Source: Scatophagus argus
Taxonomy: Eukaryota > Chordata > Actinopteri > Scatophagidae
Direction: 5' to 3'
Assembly (NCBI RefSeq): GCF_020382885.2
Contig: NC_058499.1
Coordinates: 5,001-69,000, forward strand
DNA length: 64,000 nt
A program made the position numbers and the translations under genes. Of this stretch, positions 42,111-55,037 are shown in pieces (the first letter of the stretch is position 1; each line of letters starts with the position of its first letter). The notes below the pieces were generated by a model that saw only the letters and a list, made by a program, of their open reading frames with translations, searched no databases and had not been told where the DNA came from.

Positions 42111-44860
42111 TGGCACCCCCCCCCCACACACCCAAATGTTTACTGGCAGGACCCTCCGGTCACACCTCTGGTCCAAGGCTGCTGTGGCCAAGGCTGCCAA
42201 AAGCTGTGTTGAACAGTTGTGTTGCCTGCTGTGTAACGAGCTTTATTCGTTTTTTCAGGCTGGGACCTCAGGCAGGTGTTTGAGTATCAGGAGGAGATTT
42301 TAAACAGACAGCAGTTCAGTGAAGGTCCAACAGGGAGTAGCTGAAGGAGTCTCTTTGAAATGCAGATCTCCTACCCAACCATTCAGCTTAGTTACAACAC
42401 TTCACACAACAAGAGGCTTTCAGGCCTCTTTTCTCTGCTGTAATCACATGACCACCACTCCAGCCTTCACCTCACCGCTCAGTGCTTGAGAACAATGACC
42501 ACCTGAGTAAAGCCCCTACCACTGTAATGGAGGCCTCAACCTTGCCAGACACTTGACAAGTGTTATTTGATCTCTCATTCCCAGCACATTTTGTCACGTC
42601 ACACCAGACTTCACTGTAACTCCACTGCAGTCGCACTGCGTCAGTATCAGACGATCAGAGCAGCTGCACCACACAAGCAGGTAACGACCAGAGAAACTTC
42701 TCTGAGGGTGGAGATCTGCTCGAGTGCTGGACCACAGAGATTTTAGGTGTGAATCCCTTACAATTTAACTTGACTTTCACTAACATCAATTCATTTTAAT
42801 TCATTTGAAGCCTGCTGACCTTCAAGCACTACTACTGAATACAGATTTGACCCGATAATGACTTTAATAGAAGACCTGTAATATGTTCAGGCCCTTTAAT
42901 GGATTATGTCCAAGCTTCATTGGTAAGAAAAAAAAAGACCTATCAAATAGCACTAAGGCTTTCGCTAAAATTCTGCAGTGTTTGGCTCAATTTGAGAACG
43001 TCAGTCTTAAGTTGTCTTCACTGCACTCTGTGTGCAGAAGTCTTGAACAGGCTGAACTTAAAGTTCAGTGATCCACTTGTTGCCACTTCCACAACTCTCT
43101 TGTGCAGACAGATTTCCTTGTTTTAAAGAAGCAGGCAGTGAAGTTTCTCTATCAAAGCCTCAACACTGAGTCTGTATGTCAAGTTTTACTCCTTGGCAAC
43201 GTGAAAGCACCCGAACCAGAATCAGGGCCAGCTTCACATCGTATTAGCGTCATTGTGATGATGGTGCTTTCTCTGTCTGTTGCAGCACTTTGCCAAGTCA
43301 GGGAGTCAGAACATCAAACTCATCACTGTCAACAGCCATAAAAACAGCCTGGACAATCTGCATCTTCACTTTTCTCAAATCATTGCCTTTAATTCACGTA
43401 TAATTCATTAAAAAAGAAGATACAATCCATTTACTTAGCTATTAGACATTATCTACTTAAAATGCCCCTGGAATATCCCAATTACATCACTACTGATGGA
43501 TAAATTTGTCAAATTTTAATTATTAAATTTAGTTTCATAGTGAGTGGAGACCAATGGCTGCCTGGTAAAAAGAAGATATTGTTTAAATCTGCAAAAAACA
43601 CCATTCTGGTCTTTGAACTGTGCTGCTTTGTCTGTGTCAGGGGGACCTGAACCTAAATCGTACAAACGAACAAAGAAAATCAGCTGACGTGATCTGCTGA
43701 GCTGAGCGTTGCTCTTATCTCCTGTGAATTTCCCTGCCTGGTTATTATTGACAAAGCAGCCACACACACTCACACTTCAGTATGAAGAGCAGTGACATCA
43801 GCAGCTCAGTGGTTACCAGGAAACCTGACGGAGGCCCCGGCGTCCAATTAAAGATAAGAAGAAGAAGAGAAAAAAAAAACAGACACCGGATCAGCTCTTA
43901 GAAAACTGTTTTCTGCTTCAGTCAGTCTGCTGATGAACAGCCGACGAACAGCCGACAAACAGCCGGAACCAGCTTCTCTCTCACACACACACACAGTGAG
44001 TGTATTACAAAATGATGGTGTGATGTGACAGACGTGAAACTGATGTTTGTGGGTGATTAATGAATATTGTGACTTTATTACTGTTCAGTTGGTTCTTTTC
44101 TTCATTTCAGCGGACAGCTCATGAAACAGCATTGTGTTTTTAACTGACTCAAAGCATGTGGGATGTCTGAAGAGAACAAATATAAAATAAACCAAAATGG
44201 TGCTAGATTAATTTTGTTAAATGGGAGTTTGCAACAGGAAGAGCTTTCAAAAGATTTCCCCTTCACTAAATCAGATTTACATATGTCTCATTAATCTGTT
44301 TACATGTCCGGCTGTGATGGTGATGATGACTGCACAGTGCTGTGCCAACTAACTGAGTATTCGATCAACTGGAAGTTAATCAGCTTCTTTGGAAAAAAAT
44401 AAAACTTTGAAGTAATTTATTACATGATTTTGTTTTCCGCATGTGATGATTCGCTGCTTAAATTCACAACACTGCATTATGACCCCACTTGAGTATTTTA
44501 ACTGATGTTCCTCAGTCCACCTGAGGAAGAAATATTCAGAGCCTTCATTGATGTAAACTTACTGCCGAAATTCTGCCAAATGAAAACTTTTCAATTTGTC
44601 TAACTGCTAACTCAGTGACCTCAGAAACATTAACTTGGTTGAAGTGGGTAAGAACATCTAACCATCTAACAGACGGCGGTGTATTTGTCGAGCACTCCCT
44701 GATAGATAGTTTCCACCTTGTTTTCCTCTCATTATGTTTAAAAATCATGTTCTCCTCCTCCATATTTCTCGTGTCATGTCTTTTTATCGCCTGAAGTGCC
44801 TGGTGAGGCAGTTTAGCACAGCCTGGAAGGCTCAGCTCAGGGGGAAACGCCCGCCCCCAA
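42110..44860. other. Unassigned intergenic sequence
   Basis: No gene or recognised repeat was found. A (CA)n lies at 43983-43997 following GC-richer sequence with repeated ACAGCCGACGAACAGCCGAC (43935-43965). A noncoding upstream exon of the phosphatase-like gene could lie here, but I see no proof. Confidence 0.35.
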
Positions 44861-44861
44861 A

Positions 44862-45446
44862 GCGTCCGCGCAAAGGGGGGTCGGACTGGCGCCTACGGTG
44901 GTGATGCTGCTGGCTGGCGACGCAGTCGGGTAGCCGACCAGCTACTTGTCCGGGTAAACGATCGCATTTACGATGATTGTCGCCTACGTTAGCCCGTATT
45001 GTGGAGCGGCTGATAAACACGAGACGCCATGATAGCTGGTCCGTAGTGAGCTGCAGGCAGCGTTGTGCTAACCACCGGCAATTAGCTAGCTAAGCTTTAG
45101 CATTGTGACTGGTCACGTCCAGTACTTCAGTCGTCATGTTCGTCCTGTCCTCCGCTGTGGATACTTTGGTTTATCGAGGTTTTACTTCGTGCCTCGGGGC
45201 AGAAATAACTGACGGTTAGAGCCTCAAGCAGCCCAACAAGATGACTGTGAGCCAGCATAGCTGTCTGGCCAACTGAAGCCTGACGTTAGCGGCTAACTTA
45301 GCTGCTGGTGCTAGCAGCACTGTGAATCCATGCCGCGAGCTGCTGGTGTGATGTCTGTCCGATGGAGCTGAAATGTTGCTCGGCTTGCCAACGATGACGG
45401 GCCGCCTGGGTCGGGTTTTTGTGTCTATGTCAGCAGGAGGAGGGAC
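44862..45446 (+). promoter_or_regulatory. CpG-rich promoter region of the phosphatase-like gene
   Basis: CG dinucleotides are dense between about 44850 and 45420 (for example GCCCGCCCCCAAAGCGTCCG, TAGCCGACC, CCGGGTAAACGATCGC), in contrast to the A/T-rich surroundings. There is no TATA box. The first coding exon starts at 45447. This is the composition expected of a broadly expressed CpG-island promoter. Confidence 0.5.
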
Positions 45447-47943
45447 ATGGAAGCCGAGGAAGACTGGAACAAAAAGCTGAATGCACACAAACTACGGGAT
45501 AAAAAGGTGCCCTGCAAGCGTAATGGACGGATTGGTAAGAATTCATCATGTCTTCTCCATCTGTGGATGATAAACGTTTGGTTTAAGTTTACACCAAGGT
45601 GACCTGTCATCTCCAGGTGTAGTGAGAAGCCTTCACAGCCTGTTGAAAAGCCAGACCACGCTGCAGATTCACTCCATCACGCGCTCAGAGTGTGCTGGTA
45701 GGTGAAATCCTCATAGCAAATGTCATTAAATCTGATGGTTTCTGTATGTGGTCGTGTTCATGTGCAGACTGTATGGATAAAGGAATTCACTGTGGCGTCT
45801 TGTAAACTGAGGCCTGCCACAGAATATTTGAAAGATACCTTTAGACAGGCAGAGGACAAGCCAGGTGCCTTCACATGAAACCTAACCCTTACTCACTGAT
45901 GAAGATCCTTCAGGAGCAGCTTGGCTTTCAGGGACTTGGTTAATTCCCAGCGTGGACCACAGATGATTGAACCCGTCACCTGTCCAATCTATTATGGCCC
46001 TTTACCAGGGCAAGGTTATTGTCTCCCTAGTACTCTCTTACTGTCTTACTTCATTGTATATTGGTAAATATTGTATGTATTGTCTTACTTCTTTATTGTG
46101 TGTATTTGTATATTGTGTGTGTGTGTACATACACACAGGGCATCTAGAGTCATTATTTTACTACAGTAAAATTCACTGCTGTTGCACCTGTACAATCATG
46201 TGTGTGACAAATAAACCTTGACTTGACCCTCCGATTGATGGACGACCTGCTCTACCTCCTCATCTTTTGGGACCACAACCAGTACACTGAATGTATTTCA
46301 TTCAGATCACAGAGCTAATCAACATTTTTTGGAAAGTGACATCCTGTTCCGTCTTTTCAAACCATTAAAATACTCCTTGCTGTTCTAGAGCCATTGTTCC
46401 TCAGTGCAAATGAAGACGTTCTAATGGCAGGTGTGGTCAGAGCAGCTTGTACTTGGCTGTTGACCCAATGTGCCAGTGACTGACTTTATCCTCCAGAGAT
46501 AGTTTGCTTTATTTGGCTATTGACTTGAGATTTGTCCTTCTGTGTGACCCAGGCTCCTGTCCAGATCTGATGATGAGTAGAAGCGAGCACATTGATGCAA
46601 GGCCCGTCCCCGTGGCCCTCACCCCCCAACTCCCCCCCAGAGCTCACCGGCCCCTCTGCATGTCGATCTCCTCTGACAGCAGCGGACGCTTCAAGGCTCT
46701 GGAGACACAGGAATGGAAGAACAACCTCAAAGCTCAGGTACCTCCAGTCACACACCTGATGCTCAGTTTTCCTCAGGAGGAAACATTGACAGGAGTGCAT
46801 GTGATGTGAATTATAATAAACAAAATCAGAGATGTGTTGCTTTTTCACCCCATTCAGAAAAATCCAGACCATCACTGCTTGCACTACAACCACGTCCTGT
46901 ATTTGTTTTGGGGGAGGTGGTGAGCTGATAACTTCCCTGCTAATGTGTTTTAATCCTGAGCGTGTGTGTCCTCTCAGTGTTGATCCCTTGTATGGATTGC
47001 AGGACAAACATGGCAGTTCAGTGTGATAAATCTGGTTTGTGTGTGTGTGTGTGTGTTGCAGATGGAGCAGGCCCACAGTGCAGGAGCTGCTAGCAGCACT
47101 GGCTCTCTGGAGAGAGCGTCCCTGTTCTGTGCCTCGGCTTCCACCACAGCGTCCAACTCTGGCCTGTCCAGCCCAATTGAGATTCTTAACAAGAACAAAT
47201 CCTCCAGCCGCTTCTCCCTGTTCTCTCCACCCTGGAACAGCAGTTCAGAGTCTGACTCCAATCCTCCATCCCGTTCAGGCTCCAAGAAGCTGCGTAACTA
47301 CAGCAGGAGAGCTGCCACGGGGCCGGCCGGTGCCAGGGGCCCCGACACACCTGAGGCCAAATCCAGCGGCCCAGAACACTTCCAGTATTCTGAACCTGTC
47401 ATCTCCAAAGTGACGGACTACATCTATGTGGGCAATCTCAATGCTGCATATAACGGGCGCACGCTGTGCCGCAACAACATCGACAGCATCATTGACATGA
47501 GCTGCATGCCAGGAGAACCGGGCCCCATTCTCAACCTCATACCATGCACCTGCTCACGTGGGGCCCGCCACAGCTGGTCACGCCTCAAGGTGGACATCGG
47601 AGATGTGCCAGACGCTCTGGGTGATGGCCCGGCCCTGAAGCAGCGCTGCTTTGAGGATATCAACGAGTGCATCGACGCCTCCACTGAGAGGAGGAAGCGC
47701 GTCCTGGTGCATTGTCGAGATGGGTTCTCCCTCGCTCCAACATGTATCATCCAGTACCTGATGGTGAAACAGAACATGAGACTGATAGCTGCCTACGAGC
47801 TCCTGAGGGCCAAATACCCAGTCAACATCAGGGAGTGCCACCAAAATGTGCTGGTGAGTCTGGAGAGGGCACTGCGGCCTGGTGGCAACGTCGACCCAGA
47901 GTGCTTCAAACAGGCCATCTCACGCAAAGTGGCATGGACCTGA
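45447..47943 (+). CDS. Dual-specificity-phosphatase-like protein lacking the catalytic Arg (probable pseudophosphatase)
   Basis: Four in-frame exons: 45447-45534, 45617-45697, 46553-46737, 47062-47943; 411 aa. The N-terminal ~220 residues are Ser/Pro-rich and low in complexity (basic start, MEAEEDWNKKLN). The C-terminal ~190 residues follow the dual-specificity phosphatase fold: KVTDYIYVGNLNAA, DSIIDMSCMPG, LKVDIGDVPD, FEDINECIDA, RVLVHCRDGFSLAPT, IIQYLMV, AYELLRAKYPVNI. The signature loop should read HCxxGxxR; here it is His335-Cys336-RDGFS-Leu342, so the nucleophile Cys is kept and the phosphate-binding Arg is Leu. That should abolish normal catalysis and suggests a phospho-binding or scaffold role (inference). 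I do not recognise the orthologue. An alternative start at 47062 is possible but exons 1-3 splice cleanly. Confidence 0.85.
45990..46228 (+). mobile_element. LINE 3' tail in intron 2 of the phosphatase-like gene
   Basis: T-rich 3' UTR with TATTGT repeats and (TG)n, then ATTCACTGCTGTTGCACCTG, GTGACAAATAAACC and TTGACTTGAC, a LINE-type ending. The homology is family-level only. Confidence 0.5.
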
Positions 47944-50900
47944 CTCAAGGCTCTCTTAATTCCTCTGTCCTCCTGTGGTATAGATATTTTCCTAAAGACA
48001 ACCAGTGGCAGCTGTACTTTCCCCTGTGGGCTGCTCACCTGGATGTTGTTGTCCACGCTTGATTTCGGTGGTTGTAAAAGTTCTGAACTTGATGTTTTTA
48101 CTCTACAAACCTGTAAATGTGACCTGGCTGTGATGCCCATCCCCCACCGAGCTGCTAATGCAATAGACTCTACTGTAATGTGTACAACTTGTTGATTTAA
48201 CAGTGTGATAGTGTTGACTATACAGGTGATGCAGTCCTGCTTCAGTTATTTGTCATGCTGTTGTACTGGTGTTTTATATCAGGGGAACTGCTCAGGAGAT
48301 TACTGATGTCAGTCCAGTACAGGGTGAGAAACTCATTTGATCAGTCTGTGTTCACACCTGGCACTAAAAGTCATCTTGTGAGCTGTGTGTAGAGCAGTCA
48401 GGCTTGGACAGAGTCACTGGTGTTCACAGCAGGAAGATGTGATACCACATGTGGAAAACTACACTCACGTTCTGATGCAGGTCAAATTTACTTTTGTCAG
48501 CATTCAGTAGGATGGACAATTAAAGCAGTTGTAGGCAGCAGTAGGTAGCAGTAGGAGCTTCAGCCTTCAGCCTTCATTAATATTTTCTCTGCCAAAAGTG
48601 AAGGCAAAATATCCCTGATACGAATGCTGCCACCTTGTTCTGATGGCATCATTTGGAGCCAGAGTCTGTGCAGTAGTGATCGGGGGTGGAGCTGCGGTAT
48701 TGAGTTCCTGCCCACACACCCGACTGAGCCAATCAGGAGCAGCACTCAGCTGTCCGTAATGTTTCAACCCCTTTTAATGGCATCAAATAGCTAATTAAAA
48801 CCAAACCGATCAGACAAATGTACACTTGAACAAACGTCAGTGTGATAAGATCAACCTAAAGTGACAGACACTATCTTTTGAAAAAATGTATTTGATGTGT
48901 ATTTTGAGTTTTTAGTTTGGCACATGTCCCATCTGCTAACATCGAAGGGGAGTAGTTTATGAGGTATACAGCATCCAGCCACCAGGGGACAGCCAGACAT
49001 TTGGGCTTCATATCATTCATCTTCATATCTAGTTTATTGATCCCTTGGGATCAATAAAGTATTTATCTATCTATCTAGTCAGTGGTTCAGTATATCAACT
49101 TGAAAAGGAAATGACATACCAGTGTTTTATTCACAACTTTTTTCTGCTGCCCCCAAGTGGCCAAAATTCAGTTAGTGCAGATTTAAAGAGGGAGAAATAA
49201 GAGAGCAGATTATTCATTCTGCTGCTGGGCTGAGACACAACATGCAGATGCAATGTTGCTCCATGGCACCTCTAGTGGTGAAATAATGCATTGCTACTAT
49301 GAGACGTGGATGCACTCGTCAGTGCCCCCACTGAGAGGAGGAAATGTGTCCTACTGTGTTGGTGAGACATGTTCTCTGTGACTCCAGAATCCAGAATGTG
49401 AGGCTGACAGCTCCTCGGTTTTGATGGCTCCAGTTATTAGCTGTTTCTCCCCCTGCAGTAAAATCAAAATGGGTTCAGTCACAGCAGATGCATTTCAGAT
49501 AGATGGATAGATAGATGGACCTTGTTTAAAGAATTTCTCTTCGGGGATAAATTCTGATTCTGATTTATCAATCCCAGCCTGGGAAATTTCACTAGAAACA
49601 TTTCTGATGCCAGATGTGAACTGCAGCCTGCTTGTACATTTCGATGTAATCTTCAAAGATGTGACAATGAAGGAAGTAACTGGACAACAGTTGTTGGGAG
49701 CTTTTCTTTTATTCCTAAATAAATAATAAATTCCTAAAATCATTTTTAAAGGTAAACAGGTTGCTGGAATGTTGCTGGAAGGTTAGCTGGTTTCCATTCC
49801 TGTTGAAACAAAGCTACTGCTCTGCTGCTGAGGACTCCGACAGGTGATCTGTCACAACTCAATCGATTGCCACTGCCTGGATCACGTCTCTGATCAGTCT
49901 CCTTCTATTGCAAGAGGGATATTTGCACATGGAGACGTTTTAAATCTGACCTGCTTCTTTGTGACCTTCTCCTACTGCTTTTTATTTTTATTTTATGTAT
50001 GTGTGTGTCTGTCTGTGTTTTCTGAGCTCACACCTGATGAAAGATGAGCAGCCCTACATGTCCTCTGTGAGGAAGGCTGCAGCCCCTTCTTCAGCCATGC
50101 TGGTCTGTTGGAATTTCTTCAGTGTTGTTTGGACTGGCTTGGTGAACTTCAGTGAGTGCAGTCAAGCTGGCTGATGTGCATCTCTGTGGATTATCAGTAT
50201 TAGTGTATTGGCACCACTGAAGTGCAGTCCAGGCTTTGCATTACGAGATGAATTGATTTTGCACTACTGGCAGGGTTGTCCAAAATGCAGAGTATTTCCT
50301 TCTTTTAATATTGTTTGAAGGAGTATTTTGGCTTTCACATCTACAAGCGACAAATAACTCAGCTCTGAGTTGTTTTACATGCTCATTAGAACCTCCAGAT
50401 TAAAGGAACAGTTCAATTAAAGTATTCACACTGATGACCTCCACATTATTTGTTTAATGTGTGCAGCCACCACCAAAAGGAGACATGTTTTAGTCTCAGC
50501 ATGATCTCACACGTCTCATCCAGAGACGTATACAGAAATGTTTTTCCACAGATGTTGTCTGGTCTCACAGTCCAACCACAATCTCAGCTTGTTCTGTCTA
50601 AACCCCAACATATTCAACTTAGAGTGAAACAGAAAACCAGCAGATGGAAGATGTTTGCTATTGCTGCCTCAATAAATGACTCAAAAGATTAAACAAGCTC
50701 ATCAGTTTTCTGTCTGTTGATTATTTGGTGAACAGTTTCAATACCACCATTCAGATCACGATCACGGTTTGGTCGGTGACTGCATCAGTCGGTGCCTTCC
50801 TGAGATCAGAACACCAAAAGAAATGCATCAACATTCCCAAATATATCAAAAAGATCTGGTTTGATCAGATGGATTATTATTTATGCTATCTGGGCAGGTG

Positions 50901-52605
50901 GACCAAAATTGTGACAGCCAGACTGTGTGATCACATGAGAGCAACTGCTTTAGGACATCAGATTAATTGTCAGCATTTTGTCATTTGATCTGTTTATTCC
51001 ATTTAAAAAGACATTTTTCCACCTTCAGGCAGGTAACAGTGTGTTGATTCATCAGGACCAGTACCATTATGTTGTGGATAATGGAATGATGTAATTTAAG
51101 AGGTGAATGCTTTTATGGCCTCAGCATGGGGAGTGCGAGTTAATATGCATTGTGCAGCCATGAGAAACCTGAAAACATGTCCATCCTCAGGTTGTTCAGA
51201 CAAGGGTGTCAACGTAAGAAAAACCTTAGAGACTGCAGTCCCCAAGTCAAATGTGTCATGCTGGACGTTTTCTTCATCTTCTGATTGATTGGTTCTGGTT
51301 CACTACTGGCCCAGTTTAGTCATTAGAATTTGGGTTCTGATTATCTCTGTGTCCTATTTGATCACCAATCCCACAAAACATCAAGCTGTGGAAAGAACTG
51401 ACAAAACAAGAAGAAAACTGAGATGAAGCGAGTGTTGGGTTCTGAGTATTAACAGAAATACTTTTATTTTGGGTTAAATAGCTGAAGACAAACTGGGTTA
51501 ATTGTACAACAGGAGATTAAGACTTTCATCAGCTAACAATTTTAGACCAGAATACCTGGGACAGCAAAACCATCCAAACATCATGCAAATGATGTCAAAC
51601 GCTGTCATCTTGAAATACGTTTTTGAATTCAAAAGCTGCCTCATGCGACTCACTTATAAAGGACCCAACGTTAACCTCAGCAGCAGTTCAGCTGTCGTTT
51701 GGTTGGAGGGGGAACCAAGAACTCTGTGCCTTCATTTGGAGTAATCTTGTGACCATGTGGTGACATTTGCACACTTTGTATGACTTTAACTTCTCTTGAT
51801 TTGTTGCAAAATGTTTTTGATTTTATTTTGAGCAAAAAAGTGTGTGACATTAGTGTGAAGTTTTTATCGCTGTTCTGTATTTGCTAGTTATTAGTTCATG
51901 GTGTTTTAATAACAGGTTGTGAAGAAGAGGCGGATATTCCCTAAAACTGCAGCAGACATTTTGGTCAATTCCTAAATCAAACTGAAGAGGTTTTCTAACT
52001 CGTTGTCTCAGGTGATTCTTCAGTGTTTCTCAGAATGATTTCAGTGAATATGATATTCAGAAATGTGAAACGATGTCTTTCTCATGTCATGTTTGGATAT
52101 CATTTGTACTGTTTAAATATTCTACATTTACTATATTAAATATTATATAAAGAAAATGATGTATGTAACAGTTTTGTTGTGACAACCTGACTCTGTACTA
52201 CAGTAACAATACCAGAACTTTGAACTTGAATCCGATACTTTTTCAAAGAAATGATGTTTGATACCGCCACTGATATTTGAATTAACAGTGTTGATACACA
52301 ATGAGTCGCTGAACACACATGCGTGCAGCCTCGGGTTGAAAATCTGACTGTATCTTGACTGTATGTCTGACTGTACAAAGCAGTAAAAGTACAAGACAGA
52401 ATAAAAGTAGAACCACCAACTTAATACATTAACGTGTCAAGATCTATACAATCAGCACATCCAATTCTGCTTCCAGAGTTCTGCAGCAGAATAACAGACA
52501 GGAAACATCAAAAATGATGCAGTGAAGCTGACCTTGGGATAGAAAATATCATCACTTAAGCAATTTATCCTGTTAGATTTTTGGCCTGAACTGTGTCTTA
52601 ATTAA
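47944..52605. other. 3' UTR and intergenic region before the hAT element
   Basis: The phosphatase-like gene's 3' UTR begins here; no canonical AATAAA was seen in the first 1 kb, though an ATTAAA occurs at about 48519. LINE-tail scraps lie at 49010-49080 (a small inverted pair around TTGATCCC/GGGATCAA with TATC repeats) and 49495-49565. ORFs up to 87 codons resemble nothing. No gene is supported. Confidence 0.45.
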
Positions 52606-52613
52606 CCTATGAT

Positions 52614-53538
52614 CAATGTTCCCTCTAAGCGCACTGCCCGCACATTCTCAGCGCACAAGAAAATCTATCCAGCGCATAAACAAAATCAATATAAATGTAT
52701 TAATTAATATCTAATATTATACCTAATCTAATCTAACTAATTCGCCAAATAATATTGTTTTTTGTTTCTCACTCAGTGAGTGACAGGTGTCCAGCCAATG
52801 ATACGATACGGTTCACTTACGCTACGTAGCCAATCAGGGCATTGACAGTGCTTGCATCTGTGCCCTGCCTATATGCGCCGTGCAGGTTAGTTTAGCAGGT
52901 CAGTAAACAACAATGCGGCTGAGTTAAGAGATGCTAATACAAACCCCGTATCATGGCGAAACGAACAGGCAGCGACACATCCACTCACCAAGCCAAAGTA
53001 AAAAAGAAATGCAGTTCTTTTAAGATGGAATGTCGGAGTATGTGCAAATTGAAGAAAAAGCGGTGAAATTGGGTGAAATTTTTTATTTTTCGAGTGAGAA
53101 AAGTCTACTCTGCAAAACATGCAGCGATGCCAAAGTAGCAAGTGAGTTTTCGGAGGGAACAATGTGGACTGAATGGAAGTTGAACTATCTCAAGCGTCAC
53201 ATTCAGCAGAAAAGTCATTTAAAAGCTGTCGGAATTGTACAAAGACTCAAGATGGGACAGGGGATTGGTACATTATTGCGGGAGAGCGCAGACCGAGAGA
53301 AAAGGAACGAGCTGTCACACAAATCAAAATCGGACTCCGACTCGGCCATGGCCAAAGCAGGACTCTCACATATAACATCTACACATCCCATTTTTCAGAT
53401 TTTTGTCTTTTTTTAAGTGGGCCAAATTACTTATTTAAAAATAAAGCGTACATATCTGATGTTACTCACAGTGGTCCTCAGTTTGCTCAGGGGGCTTGTG
53501 TGTATGCCCAGATACATGAAAAATTAGAGGAAACATTG
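52614..53538 (+). mobile_element. hAT-derived element with TIRs and 8-bp TSD, carrying a broken BED-like ORF
   Basis: The left end CAATGTTCCCTCTAA (52614) and right end TTAGAGGAAACATTG (to 53538) are inverted repeats with one mismatch over 15 bp. Flanks CCTATGAT (52606-52613) and TCTATGAT (53539-53546) form an 8-bp target duplication with one mismatch, the hAT signature. Inside, 52951-53400 encodes MAKRTGSDTS, then after frame breaks LGEIFYFSSEKSLLCKTCSDAKVASEFSEG and LNYLKRHIQQKSHLKA, a C-x2-C...H zinc-finger (BED-like) N-terminus typical of some hAT transposases. The catalytic domain is gone, so it is a 925-bp non-autonomous derivative. Confidence 0.85.
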
Positions 53539-53546
53539 TCTATGAT

Positions 53547-54850
53547 AGGGAGGGAGATTTCATAAGGGCCTCTCAAGGGGCCCACTGGGTGCCTAGTTTT
53601 CGCTTCAGTCTAGCCAGTCTCACCTGTCCGCTTCCTGGGATTTGTCCTGATGATCCAGTCTGCCCAGTAAATAGTCAACATGACCCCGAACTGTTAACAC
53701 CTGTTTTTTTTTTTTTTGCTTTGCTATGTTCTGGTCTGAATTGTCAGATCATTAAGCATGGGTGATCTCCACTTGGGCCTTGAAATGAGGATCTGGAGGA
53801 CCAGTTTCTGTCAGATTGCAGTGAAAAGTTCCTCTTATTATCATTATCAAAGAGTAACGTGTAAAACTGTTGACTGCAAACAAGGTCGGTTCTGACTTTT
53901 CTATTCTGGGTTTATTTCCATGGAGGTTTTTATATTTGTAAGACTGAAAAGTTGAGTTTGTTGTTTAAAGGTCTTAAAGTGTTGTGCTTTGAGCTGCAGT
54001 TTGTCTGTCAGCAGCAGATAGAACTGTTGGGCTCAACCCTCCAGATCAGATGCTATTCAGCTTTTATGGCTGTTAGGATAACAACTATTTATTATTATTA
54101 TTATTATTATTATATTATATTATTATTATCCCACTAACATTAGTACTTTCAAGTTACTGAAAAACTTGCTGCGTTATTTGTGCAACTTCAAATGAGGAAC
54201 AAATATTCTGCATTTTATTACAATGACATCAGTACCACTGTTACTAACGCTGCTCTGTGTCCCAGTTTTAATAAATCAACATTTCTTCCTTGCAGCTGTC
54301 ACTTACGTGGCCTTAAAATGGAATGTATTTCTTTCCGAATGATTCGTTTCCATTTGTTCAGCGTCCTGAACAAATGTACAATCCTCAAGTTAATTTCTGT
54401 AAACAGGTTTTGGTTGGTAAACAAATCATTAGATAAGTCTATTCCATTTCTGACCTGTTTATTGTCATTGTTCAGAAAACCCTACTTTATCTTAGCTCAG
54501 AACTTTTCCTCTTCACTCCTCTCACTTTTCTTGTCCTCCTCTGAGCTTCGTAATAGCACCCATTTAGTGCGTCTTGAAACTCCACTCTGACTTTCGCACC
54601 TGCTGTCCCCTCACCTGTCATCACCACTGCTGCCTTGTTTCCTTCATTAAAAACTGCCTCACATGTTAGACATTTCACACAATGAGCCCGACAGTGCTCA
54701 TATGTGATGATCTCTTTATTCAGTCGTGTCTTTTCATTTGCCTCCACTCTGCTACTCCTGGTTTTCTCCTTCCTTTATGGGGGGGGATAATGCAATCAGT
54801 CAAACAATCTAGAAGGAAGGGATTATTTATAAAGGTCAGATAGGAGGAGG
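53547..54850. other. Unassigned sequence upstream of tnni2
   Basis: Contains a T-run (53706-53719) and an (ATT)n microsatellite at 54090-54128. A minus-strand 86-codon ORF at 54487-54747 resembles no protein I know. No gene is supported. Confidence 0.4.
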
Positions 54851-54884
54851 AGTTTTGAGAGATGAAAGGGGGGTCAGATATAAC

Positions 54885-55037
54885 GTTTCAGCTGCTGCCA
54901 CTCCATTGGTCTGTTAGAAAATCGACTTCCATAAAGAGAAAGATGTTTGCCTCTGGGAAATGCAATATATACCAACTTATAATTCCCAAACTGCACTGCT
55001 TCCCAAAACTGCTGCTGCTTCTGTCTTACACTAAAAG
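54885..55037 (+). promoter_or_regulatory. tnni2: tnni2 promoter and noncoding exon 1
   Basis: An E-box CAGCTG (54889-54894), of the type bound by myogenic bHLH factors, is followed by an inverted CCAAT box ATTGG (54905-54909) and a TATATA (54966-54971). Initiation near 54995-55000 would give a noncoding first exon ending at the donor AAAAG|GTGAGA (55037). The coding part begins in the next exon (acceptor at 56460). TATA plus E-box fits a muscle gene. The start point is inferred. Confidence 0.6.

Noticed and set aside
46486-47076. 196-codon minus-strand ORF
   Set aside because: It lies across exon 3, intron 3 and the start of exon 4 of the + strand phosphatase-like gene. It has no recognisable motif.
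47424-48140. Minus-strand ORFs of 88-117 codons opposite the phosphatase-like exon 4
   Set aside because: They are antisense shadows of GC-rich coding sequence with no homology of their own.
54487-54747. Minus-strand 86-codon ORF with several Cys residues
   Set aside because: No match to any family I know, no splice context and no neighbouring coding signal. Chance cannot be excluded.
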